From positions 143,498 to 207,497 of the forward strand of contig URKA01000001.1 in the NCBI GenBank assembly GCA_900548345.1: 64,000 nt of DNA, in the 5' to 3' direction. Shown here piece by piece: positions 1-8,607 of this stretch; within the stretch, counting starts at the first letter, position 1; each line of letters opens with the position of its first letter. Below the pieces are notes generated by a model. The model was given only the letters and a program-made list of their open reading frames with translations. It made no database searches and was not told where the DNA came from. This stretch comes from an uncultured Paraprevotella sp. (GTDB taxonomy: Bacteria > Bacteroidota > Bacteroidia > Bacteroidales > Bacteroidaceae). Made by a program: the position numbers and the translations under genes.

Positions 1-1934
1 TTGCAGGCATATTTCACGGGATATTCACCGGCGTCCGGAGTATCCGTAAACACCACGGCACGATATTCCTTTCCTGAAGGCAGGAAACTGAAATCCACAT
101 CTATCTTACGGGGAGTCCAGTTTGTCATGCCACCCACATACCAGTCCGTACCTTTCTGCTTCGCCGTGACGATATACTCACCCAGACGGGCGTCCAACGG
201 TACTGTCTTGTCCCATACGGCAGGAACCTTTGACAGGAAGTCAAGAATGTCGGGGAACTTGTCGTACTCAGTGGGTGAGTCGCACAAATAACCCAAATAA
301 TGGTCGTATATCACATACATGGAAAGCATGTGGGAACGCGTTCCCATGTTCATAGGCGGAAGACTGTCCCTATCCTGCGGACGGAAATTCTCCGGTGTCA
401 CGTTCCGCATTCCGCCCGGTGTATAATCTTCCGGACCTGCCAGCGAACGGATAAATGGAAAGCGCGTATGGTATTCCGGTGTGATGGTGTTCTCCCAGAA
501 GTTGCATTCGGCACCTCTCACCGCCTCATAGTTCAGGATGTTGGGATAGGTGCGGTTCAATCCAGTCGGCACCGGACAACCGTGGAAAATCGCCACCATC
601 TTCTGTTCTGCCAACCGCTGCGCCAGTTCACGTCCCCAGCGCATGGCAATCTGGTCGTTACGCTCGAAAAAGTCTATTTTTGCTCCGGCAACTCCGAGTT
701 CCTTCATCTTCTTGATCCAGTCCACAGGGTTCTCCACCGGACAGCTTGCCCATGTCCATACCAGAATCTTCACATTGCGCTCGCGGGCATAGTCGCACAA
801 CTCACGGAGATAGCTTTCCGACCAACCGGCGTCAAGGGTCATATACTCCAGGCCGTTACGGGAAGCCCAGTCTACATAATACTGGTACATGCGCAAGGAC
901 AAGTGCTTGTTTCCCGAAGGGAAGTCCACGCCTTCGAGCACAGCCTTGTGCCACCATTCCCATGCGCTCTTGCCGGGGACAATCCATGAGGTGTCTTCCA
1001 GACGGCAAGGTTCGGCAAGCATGTATACCAGTTCATTGTTCAACAGCGTCTTGTCATCGTCCGACACAACCATCACACGCCACGGGAAAGTGCGGTTACC
1101 ACCGGTACGGGCAATGTAGTCCTCACGAGAGATGACCAGATGGGTGGAATACCAGAAACTGGGATTGGACTTGTCGCTGTCCATCACTTCTTTCGGATAC
1201 TGCGCCCACTTTCCGCGCATGGCATTGGCCCCCTCTCCCGCTTCCATATACAGACCGGGGTAATCGTATGTGTCCGCTTCCGTCACAACGACCTTGTAAG
1301 GTGTGCCCGGATACTCGAACAATACGGGCGATACGGAGAACCGCCCTTCGGGAATCTCGGATGTGGAAGAATAAACCTTGTACAAGCGTTCAAAGTTCCG
1401 ATAGCCCTGATGGATGGGACACATGCGTCCGGAATGTTCTCTTTCTTCATAGATGTTCGTATCGCATTCGGGAAAGTAAACCGTCGGCGTAAACGCGAAG
1501 TTATACACGGCATCTTCCTTGTCTATGATGATTTCCTTGTCCCAATGCGTAATGAAGCGGTACGCCCATCCTTCGTTATATACTCTGACAACCAGGTCGT
1601 AGTCTTTTCCGTAAGAAAGGACGGTCTCATTGTATCTTTCCTGCAATACTTTATTTTTTCCCGCCACGACATCGATAGTCGACCTCACACTTTTTTTCTT
1701 GGCTTTCGTGGCAGCGTCTCCACCCACAAGTCTTCCGTCAGACAAATGCAATCCGACCGGAGAGAGCAAAACCAGTTGTTTGCCGTGATACCACACTTCG
1801 TACTTTGTCCCGTTGTCTACAGAGAACCGAACCTTCAGTTTTCCGTCGGGAGACATCGTATCATAATTCTTTGCGCCCAAAGAAGAAAACGCACAGATGA
1901 ACAGAGAGAGAATAAATATTAAATTACGTCTCAT
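1..1934 (-). CDS. GH97 family glycoside hydrolase (3' end cut by window edge)
   Basis: Exported retaining alpha-glycosidase candidate of family GH97, which acts on alpha-galactosides or alpha-glucosides in the periplasm. The start at 1934 opens with a signal peptide (MRRNLIFILSLFICAFSSLGA). An N-terminal beta-sandwich is followed by a TIM barrel with the family signatures GMRNVTPE, SWIVPGKSAWEWWH, TLDAGWSE and GAKIDFFERND. The Asp of KIDFF (codon at 672-674) matches the nucleophile position of retaining GH97 enzymes; inverting SusB-type members lack it. About 644 codons are visible and the frame runs off the left edge, so the C-terminal end is missing; family members are usually 640-700 residues. 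It is divergent from the sensor gene at 2207 and so probably belongs to the same carbohydrate locus. Substrate specificity cannot be read from the sequence. Confidence 0.9.
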   Translation of the reverse strand, partial: MRRNLIFILSLFICAFSSLGAKNYDTMSPDGKLKVRFSVDNGTKYEVWYHGKQLVLLSPVGLHLSDGRLVGGDAATKAKKKSVRSTIDVVAGKNKVLQERYNETVLSYGKDYDLVVRVYNEGWAYRFITHWDKEIIIDKEDAVYNFAFTPTVYFPECDTNIYEEREHSGRMCPIHQGYRNFERLYKVYSSTSEIPEGRFSVSPVLFEYPGTPYKVVVTEADTYDYPGLYMEAGEGANAMRGKWAQYPKEVMDSDKSNPSFWYSTHLVISREDYIARTGGNRTFPWRVMVVSDDDKTLLNNELVYMLAEPCRLEDTSWIVPGKSAWEWWHKAVLEGVDFPSGNKHLSLRMYQYYVDWASRNGLEYMTLDAGWSESYLRELCDYARERNVKILVWTWASCPVENPVDWIKKMKELGVAGAKIDFFERNDQIAMRWGRELAQRLAEQKMVAIFHGCPVPTGLNRTYPNILNYEAVRGAECNFWENTITPEYHTRFPFIRSLAGPEDYTPGGMRNVTPENFRPQDRDSLPPMNMGTRSHMLSMYVIYDHYLGYLCDSPTEYDKFPDILDFLSKVPAVWDKTVPLDARLGEYIVTAKQKGTDWYVGGMTNWTPRKIDVDFSFLPSGKEYRAVVFTDTPDAGEYPVKYAC

Positions 1935-2206
1935 GGAATTAAATGTTTTTGATGTTATTAGGGTTAATTTCCGTTGCAAAGTAAACACACCGGAGAGAAA
2001 TAACCTATGGACAAATCTGCTTATGACATGGATAAAACCATAACTTCCCGCCTTGTGTTAAAAAAGCGTAACGCCAAAAGATTGTCAAAAGGTTCTTTAT
2101 AGGTGATAATGGATATTTTGTTTCCTTTGCACATAAAGACTCTATCATGATGTCACACAAAGCAAGGTAGAGAAAACCATTAACCTTATCCCTTAAAGCA
2201 GGCCTG
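1935..2206. promoter_or_regulatory. Divergent intergenic region between GH97 and the sensor
   Basis: This 272 bp spacer separates two divergent genes and must hold both promoters. On the minus strand TTACTTTG (1984-1977) differs at one base from the Bacteroidetes -7 box TAnnTTTG and lies about 43 bp before the GH97 start. I see no convincing -33 box for it and no clear plus-strand promoter. No RNA gene or other feature is evident. Confidence 0.35.
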
Positions 2207-4948
2207 ATGAGACGAAGGTACATAACAGCATTTATTTTATGGCTTTCATTGCAAGTCTTAGCGTATAACTTCTGTATCAACACACTTCCCACCCAGCAAC
2301 AACTGCCTGTGGCAAGCGTACATTGCCTGATACAGGATTCAGAGGGTTATATGTGGTATGGGACGGAGAGCGGACTGTGCCGTGACAACGGCTACCAGAT
2401 AGACGTGTTCCGACCTACGGAAACAGACAATCCGCAGAAAGCCTGTCAAGTGAACTGCATCGCAGAGGATGGCAGCGGCAATATTCTTTTCGGAACCGCA
2501 GACGGACTTTTCTATGTTGACAAAACTGATTATAGGGTTAAACATGTAGCATTGGGCACATCCCGACATTTCATCGAGGCGTTGTTTGTGGATAACCGGA
2601 ACCATGTATGGATTGGAGTCAAAGGTCGGATTTTCGAATGTGACAACAAGGGGAAGGTGCTCGGCGAAACCCCTTGCCAGGCCTTTAACAAGCCTGTTTC
2701 GGTTGCCTCTTTTTTCGAGGACAGCCAAGGAACGTTATATGTTCTGCAATGGAGAAGTGGTATTCTACGTAAACATAAAAATGAGAATGCCTTTTTACCG
2801 CTACAATGGCCACTATCCTCCACCCCCTTGCAGATGGTAGAGGATACTTCGCAGCATTGCTTTTGGGTACTGACCAAAGAGGACGGTATCCAACGCATGG
2901 TCATCGAAGACGATGTATGCCGACTGACAGCCCAGCCGGCCACTACAGGAGACTACAACCGAAACCGTGCTTTATATATGTTGCGCGACAGTCGCCAAGG
3001 TTTGTTCTGGACGACTACGCATGATAATCTTTATGCTTACAGTCTCGGTCGTGACGGATTCTTGCAAGAATTTCCGCTTACCGGACTTCTACCTTCCGGA
3101 AAGAAAATCCTCGACCAGATGTGTCAGGATAAATATGGCAACCTCTACGTAGCCGGCTATACTCCACACACGTTTGTCATCTCTTCTGCGCACAAAGATA
3201 TCACGCGCCTGTCAGCGGATGCCGTTCGCCGTTATACGGGTTATCCGTTGCTGGCAGACCGTTCGGCTTATGACGGACACCGCTATATCTGGATATGGCA
3301 AGGCCGGCAAGGACTGATGCTTTACGACCGTGAGAACGACCGCGTAGAACCCATTCCGATTCGCTGCGACCGAACCATCCAACGCAGTTCATCAGGAGGT
3401 ATATGGGCTTCTAAAGGCAATATCGTATTCCGTTTGTGGCAGACAGACGGCAACATACGGCAGGAAGAAGTGGCAAAGACACAGCAAGGCTCACACATCC
3501 GATGCTTATACGAGAAGAATGGTGACGCTTTGTACATCGGTACTGACAGCAAGCTTTACAGCCTGGCACTGATAGGCGGACAATTCTCCGAGATAGCCTC
3601 TCTGCCATCCGCTCCCAACGACATGGCTGCCAGTGCGGATGGCACCATTTATCTTGCTTTGGGAGCTAACGGACTATGCAAGGTTTCACCGGAAGGAAAA
3701 ACGCTACGTGTAAACAAGCAACCGGAAACTTTTCTTTCGGTCTGCACCATGGCGGACGGTTCTGTTTGGGCATCCACCCATGAAGGCAATGTGTATTGTC
3801 ATACACCTGCCGACGGCCAGTTCACGCCCGTACCATTATTATGTTCTGCCAATCAGGCTGAAATCAGGAGCATTCGAACAGACGGTCTCGGACATGTATG
3901 GACACTGACCAACCAACAAGTGTGTGAATATGCCCCGCAAAGCCAGGCTTTCCGTACTTTCAGAAACACGGATACCTTTGTTGACGTTGACTATTTCTAT
4001 GCCATCGAACCCATTGACCAAAGCCGCATGTGTATCGACGGGGCTGGGGCACTCATCGAAGTACAGTCATCCGCAGAACTGGGCGTTCAAAAAGCAGCGC
4101 ATGTACAGCCACGATTAACAGCCGTAATCATCGGCGGCGAGAAAAGGTTCATCGGCCGCAATGCCGGGAAACTTCACTTATCGGCTGATGAGGAAGATTT
4201 CACATTGGAATTATCCACACTCGACCATCGTCACGCCTCGTCTGTCAGCTTTGCCTATCGGTTGGATGGCGTACAAGACAAGTGGGTCTACCTGACACAG
4301 GGAACCAACAGTGTTACCCTGACAAATATGCCAAAAGGGAACCACCGTCTTCGAGTGATGGCAACAGACCAATACGGTTTGTGGAGCCTTCCCGCAGATG
4401 TCATCACCATTCAGCGTGCCGCCCATTGGTGGGAAACATGGTGGGCATACCTATTATATATAAGTGCAGCCATCATCATCGCAACAAGTATCTGGTGGTT
4501 GGAACGTCGCATTCATCTGTTGCGCCGCCTTATCCATCGAAAAGAAGAGGTTCGTCTTGATGAGATAGAAATGAAACGTGAGGACATCGCCGAACAACAG
4601 TTCAATGATGAGTTCCTTCGCCGTGCCATCACTAAAATAGAGGAACATTTAAGTGAACCTGATTACAATGTGGAGTCGCTGAGTACCGACATGCACATGA
4701 GCCGCATTACCTTCTACCGCCGTCTTCAGAAACAAACGGGACAGACTCCTACGGACTTCATCCGCGACATCCGCCTAAAGAAAGCCGCCCAACTTCTTAG
4801 TCAGTCGTCCGAAGCCACAGTGGCCGATATTGCCCGCAAGGTAGGTTTCGCTACCCCCAAGTATTTCTCCCGATGCTTTAAGGAAAAGTTCGGCATGCTC
4901 CCGAAGGAATACCAAACAAGAAACGAGGAAAGACAGGCTTTCTCTTAG
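2207..4948 (+). CDS. HTCS-like membrane sensor with AraC output but no kinase or receiver
   Basis: Predicted transmembrane regulator of the adjacent polysaccharide genes. After a signal peptide (residues about 1-19) there are two-component-regulator propeller repeats over about 640 residues (for example QDSEGYMWYGTESGLC near residue 43). A Y_Y_Y domain follows (about 665-735), then one transmembrane segment at about 746-766 (WWAYLLYISAAIIIATSIWW). After only about 40 cytoplasmic residues comes an AraC-type HTH (about 805-905, YNVESLSTDMHMSRITFYRR, then VADIARKVGFATPKYFSRCF). Canonical hybrid two-component systems carry HisKA, HATPase and receiver domains between membrane and HTH; none is present, and 913 residues is short compared with about 1300-1400. 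Signalling would therefore need direct conformational coupling or dimerisation. The start at 2207 is chosen because the signal peptide begins there. Confidence 0.9.
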   Translation: MRRRYITAFILWLSLQVLAYNFCINTLPTQQQLPVASVHCLIQDSEGYMWYGTESGLCRDNGYQIDVFRPTETDNPQKACQVNCIAEDGSGNILFGTADGLFYVDKTDYRVKHVALGTSRHFIEALFVDNRNHVWIGVKGRIFECDNKGKVLGETPCQAFNKPVSVASFFEDSQGTLYVLQWRSGILRKHKNENAFLPLQWPLSSTPLQMVEDTSQHCFWVLTKEDGIQRMVIEDDVCRLTAQPATTGDYNRNRALYMLRDSRQGLFWTTTHDNLYAYSLGRDGFLQEFPLTGLLPSGKKILDQMCQDKYGNLYVAGYTPHTFVISSAHKDITRLSADAVRRYTGYPLLADRSAYDGHRYIWIWQGRQGLMLYDRENDRVEPIPIRCDRTIQRSSSGGIWASKGNIVFRLWQTDGNIRQEEVAKTQQGSHIRCLYEKNGDALYIGTDSKLYSLALIGGQFSEIASLPSAPNDMAASADGTIYLALGANGLCKVSPEGKTLRVNKQPETFLSVCTMADGSVWASTHEGNVYCHTPADGQFTPVPLLCSANQAEIRSIRTDGLGHVWTLTNQQVCEYAPQSQAFRTFRNTDTFVDVDYFYAIEPIDQSRMCIDGAGALIEVQSSAELGVQKAAHVQPRLTAVIIGGEKRFIGRNAGKLHLSADEEDFTLELSTLDHRHASSVSFAYRLDGVQDKWVYLTQGTNSVTLTNMPKGNHRLRVMATDQYGLWSLPADVITIQRAAHWWETWWAYLLYISAAIIIATSIWWLERRIHLLRRLIHRKEEVRLDEIEMKREDIAEQQFNDEFLRRAITKIEEHLSEPDYNVESLSTDMHMSRITFYRRLQKQTGQTPTDFIRDIRLKKAAQLLSQSSEATVADIARKVGFATPKYFSRCFKEKFGMLPKEYQTRNEERQAFS

Positions 4949-5100
4949 CATTTTCCTAACCCTACTGTTGAAGCAGGATTTTGTGTAGCTTATGGAAATT
5001 TCAAGAAGGCACAGAAAGGGCATTATCGTTTCAATATAGGGGAACAATTGTTTCTAAAGGGCATATAAACAGCTGTTACCGAGCAACGAAACATACATAT

Positions 5101-5131
5101 TTTGTATAGAACCATCGACAATTTACTTTTG
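5101..5131 (+). promoter_or_regulatory. Bacteroidetes promoter of the pectin operon
   Basis: TTTG at 5101-5104 (-33) and TACTTTTG at 5124-5131 (-7, fits TAnnTTTG) are separated by 19 bp. This is near the consensus for the primary Bacteroides sigma factor. The expected start of transcription is around 5138, about 30 nt before the ATG at 5169. It would drive the five-gene operon 5169-18372. Confidence 0.75.
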
Positions 5132-5168
5132 TATCAGAAAACATACAACCAATTATCATTTATTGTTT

Positions 5169-8100
5169 ATGAAAGTAACGTTAACTAAAATCTTTTCATT
5201 TGTCCTTGCGCTTCTACTGTCAACAGTGAATGCCAAGGCAGAAAGACTGCCGTCAGCCTGCTATGCGGAAGCTGCTCCAGGCACCTACTACCTCTACAAC
5301 GTGGCTCAAGACAAATTCCTGATACGACTGAGCAATAACTTTCCGGGATTAAGTCTATCGCCGGCCGAAGTGACCCTGACACGGAGCGGTGCAGGTTTCA
5401 CCATCCGCTTTGCCGACGGGAAATACCTGAAAACCGGTTTCTGGAACAACCAGTATCTGTGGACGGACGGCGTTGCAGGCATAACGGAAGGTGTATGGGC
5501 TTTTGATGCCATTGCAGATGCAGAGAAAGTGTATCAACTCAAACGTACCTCCGCAGACACATGGAATAACCAAACGGGCATCTTTTATGCCAACGGGACC
5601 AATGCCGCCACGACAGTTACCGATGACTGCATGTGGGCGCTGGTAGACATGGACGCTTATTTTGCCATTGCCATGGAAAAGACCATTCCGGCCAAATACC
5701 GCAGCGAAATTCCCTCCGACGAAGGCAAATACTATCTTTTCGACGTGCTGAACCAACAGTTTCTCAATACAACCAACTGCACGCTAACGGACGCACCCGC
5801 CGCATTGGCCACAATAACGCCGTCGGAAAACCGGTTCCTTATTTCCGGCACAACGGGCAAATACCTGAAGATAGGTGTTTATAAAGGACAGTATTTATGG
5901 AGCGACGGAGATGCCCAAAATACGAAATGGACCATTGCTCCCACCAATGACAAGGAAACAGAACGTGTCTATTATATCTATACCGACAACTTCACCGAGA
6001 CCCTTGCCGAAGTAGCCGGCAAGACAATGTACCTTATCGGGACCAACACCAGTGCCGTGAAGCCTTCCCGTGCCAGATGGGCATTGATTACCGAAGCCGA
6101 TTATGTGGATTACCTTTCCTCCGGAGAAGGAGCCATAGACAATGAAGCGGTGGCTGTCCACAAGACTGTAATGACCGATGCCAAAGGCGATGCCACATCT
6201 TTGTTGCAAAATCCGACCTTTGAACGCAGTGCCGACGGATGGTGGGGTGGCGAACGCTCCCTCAATCAGCTTTACCGCGGCAACGGATACTCTTATGACC
6301 TCTCTGCAGACGGCAGTGTGATGCTGCAAACCATCAAGCACATGCCCCATGGCATTTATAAAGTGGTGGCTGCCGTACGTGGCGATTACGGTACAAGCGT
6401 ATCGGCACGTTTGGCCGACGTAGAGGGAGACGCCGTATTAAACAGCGGATGCAACTCGACCGGTAGCCAATTGAACATCAATGGCGTACGAATGCCTTAC
6501 TGTAGTTTCGGAGGTTTCAGCAAAGGAGAGAATTCACAAGGTTGGAATTGGGCTACCTCCACAGCCACCCTCGATAAGGACGGCCACCTGAAAGTGGAAT
6601 TTGTCATGACAGGCAACGGCACGGTAAGCATCTCCGACGTACATCTTTATTATATGGGCGACGGTGAGAATACCTATGCCATGGAATATACTGATGGGGT
6701 GGATGCAACCGCACACGCTATAACCTGCGACCTCTCAACCGCAAATCCGAACCGTCTGTTTACTTCAACGGGTACCATAACCACCGTCAGCGGTGCCAAA
6801 CTTAACAATAACCTCGTAGGTGGTACGGTGTCGAACCTTGTCATTTGGGACGGTTACGACTTTACGGCTCCTGCCAATTTCATCGCCAACAAAGCCACTT
6901 ATTATCGCCACATCAGTGCCGGCACAACAGATGTGCTTTGTGTGCCTTTTGCCATTAACACAGGTATGGATGGAAACTTCTACAAACCGAAAAGCCTCGG
7001 AAACAACACGCTGAAACTGGAAGAGGTAACAAAACCGGAAGCCGGCAAGCCCTATCTCTATCACAGCAACAACGAAACGATGACATTCACCGGTAGCGGC
7101 CACGTATCGGCAACTCCTGTCAGCAACCTGATGTCTACAGGAACGTTCACCCATATCGCCGGCATACCGCAAGGCTGTTATTTACTTAAAGGGAACCAAC
7201 TCTGCCGGACGACCGGCACCGGGATTCTCGATGCATTCCGTGTCTACTTCCGGCTGGACAGCAATGCTCCCACAATCAGCCTGAACTTCAACGCCATCGA
7301 CGACAATGAAATTTGGCAGAAACCGCAAACCACCTTCAGCGACTTCGCCATCGGACAAGAGTGCTACCTTTACAATGTCAAAGCCGCACGTTTTTATACT
7401 GAAGGAAATTCGTACGGCACGCAGGCAAGTGTCGGTGAAACAGGTCTGAAAGTGAAGTTTGTCCAAAACGGCAGTGCCGTAAAGCTGACCAATTACTCAC
7501 AGGAAAAGAACAGCTGGCGCACGGCTTTCGTCACTACCAACGGAGCGGTTTTTGTTGACGGAGAGAATGTTGCGGAATGTAACTGGCAGGTTGTTCCCGG
7601 AACAGACAAAACATTCAAACTCATAATGGCCTCACCCAACCCGTCGTATAACCAGGAGAACTACCCCGGTGCAATGTTCGGCTTAGATCTTTTCGAATAC
7701 GATTTGCGCACAAATCTCGCAGCCCTGCTCTTCACTGATGAAGAACCTGGCGAAAACCTTTATCTAACCGATTGGGCGGTAGTTTCCATAGCCGACTACG
7801 AAGCATACCAGACCGCTGTGGCCACCTACAAGACGGCCCTCCAACTGAAGAAACTCCTTGAAGAAGCGGTTGCCAATGGAATAGATGTAACCGCTGAAAC
7901 CACCGTATATGAGAACACAGCGAGTTCGCAGGATGAATTGACGGAAGCTATATTTAGCGTAACCAACAAATTGATTGAAAAAGAACTAAGTGGAGCTTCA
8001 AGAGAAAACCCGTTCGATTTGACAGACAAGTTCATCATGAATGCCCGCTATGAGAACAACGACAACGAAGGCTGGAACGGCACGGCACCAAGCATCGATG

Positions 8101-8582
8101 CCGTCAACAACCTGCAGAACGCAGAATTCTTCAACAAGAACTTCGACTGCTACCAGGATCTCGTAGGACTGCCTGAAGGTTACTACCGTTTGAGCCTGCA
8201 GGGATTTTACCGTGCCGGTCTCGAAGGACCGTCTCTCGAAGCCAAGATGAGCGGCAACGAAGATGCCGTGATGCATGCTGAACTTTATGTGACTACCGAC
8301 AACAAGACCACTACAACCAAGATGCAATCCATCTTCACCGGGGCACCTGCGACCGCTTTGGGCGTCAACGGCGAAATCCATAACGGAGACTGGTGGGTTC
8401 CTAACACGATGTCATCGGCGGCAGCCTATTTTGCTGCCAGCAATTATTCGGAGAACAATATCGAAGTGCAGGTAACTAACGGAAAGCTGCGCATAGGCCT
8501 GCGCAAAAACACCACCATCCGCCGTGACTGGGTGATGATTGACAACTGGAAACTGGAATACTTAGGCAAAAATGCCGAATAA
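5169..8582 (+). CDS. Large secreted protein of unknown function in the pectin operon
   Basis: I do not recognise a catalytic domain. The start is placed at ATG 5169, since the frame upstream offers only a TTG at 5163. A signal peptide (MKVTLTKIFSFVLALLLSTVNAKA) precedes about 1110 residues. Three related blocks open with GTYYLYNVAQDKFL, GKYYLFDVLNQQFL and QECYLYNVKAARFY, a beta-trefoil or ricin-like pattern often found in Bacteroidetes surface proteins. A beta-sandwich-like block begins at LLQNPTFERSADGWW, and the last about 190 residues (NPFDLTDKFIMNARYENND onward) form a jelly-roll-like module. That module is clearly related to the C-terminus of the GH51-GH43 protein at 25568-30859. It is the first gene of the operon after the promoter at 5101. 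A carbohydrate-binding or scaffolding role is inferred from the context only. Confidence 0.75.
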   Translation: MKVTLTKIFSFVLALLLSTVNAKAERLPSACYAEAAPGTYYLYNVAQDKFLIRLSNNFPGLSLSPAEVTLTRSGAGFTIRFADGKYLKTGFWNNQYLWTDGVAGITEGVWAFDAIADAEKVYQLKRTSADTWNNQTGIFYANGTNAATTVTDDCMWALVDMDAYFAIAMEKTIPAKYRSEIPSDEGKYYLFDVLNQQFLNTTNCTLTDAPAALATITPSENRFLISGTTGKYLKIGVYKGQYLWSDGDAQNTKWTIAPTNDKETERVYYIYTDNFTETLAEVAGKTMYLIGTNTSAVKPSRARWALITEADYVDYLSSGEGAIDNEAVAVHKTVMTDAKGDATSLLQNPTFERSADGWWGGERSLNQLYRGNGYSYDLSADGSVMLQTIKHMPHGIYKVVAAVRGDYGTSVSARLADVEGDAVLNSGCNSTGSQLNINGVRMPYCSFGGFSKGENSQGWNWATSTATLDKDGHLKVEFVMTGNGTVSISDVHLYYMGDGENTYAMEYTDGVDATAHAITCDLSTANPNRLFTSTGTITTVSGAKLNNNLVGGTVSNLVIWDGYDFTAPANFIANKATYYRHISAGTTDVLCVPFAINTGMDGNFYKPKSLGNNTLKLEEVTKPEAGKPYLYHSNNETMTFTGSGHVSATPVSNLMSTGTFTHIAGIPQGCYLLKGNQLCRTTGTGILDAFRVYFRLDSNAPTISLNFNAIDDNEIWQKPQTTFSDFAIGQECYLYNVKAARFYTEGNSYGTQASVGETGLKVKFVQNGSAVKLTNYSQEKNSWRTAFVTTNGAVFVDGENVAECNWQVVPGTDKTFKLIMASPNPSYNQENYPGAMFGLDLFEYDLRTNLAALLFTDEEPGENLYLTDWAVVSIADYEAYQTAVATYKTALQLKKLLEEAVANGIDVTAETTVYENTASSQDELTEAIFSVTNKLIEKELSGASRENPFDLTDKFIMNARYENNDNEGWNGTAPSIDAVNNLQNAEFFNKNFDCYQDLVGLPEGYYRLSLQGFYRAGLEGPSLEAKMSGNEDAVMHAELYVTTDNKTTTTKMQSIFTGAPATALGVNGEIHNGDWWVPNTMSSAAAYFAASNYSENNIEVQVTNGKLRIGLRKNTTIRRDWVMIDNWKLEYLGKNAE

Positions 8583-8607
8583 ATCATCATTTAAACCATA
8601 ATCAAAT

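Noticed and set aside
5163..5168. Upstream TTG as start of the large secreted protein
   Set aside because: ATG at 5169 gives a standard signal peptide and correct promoter distance.
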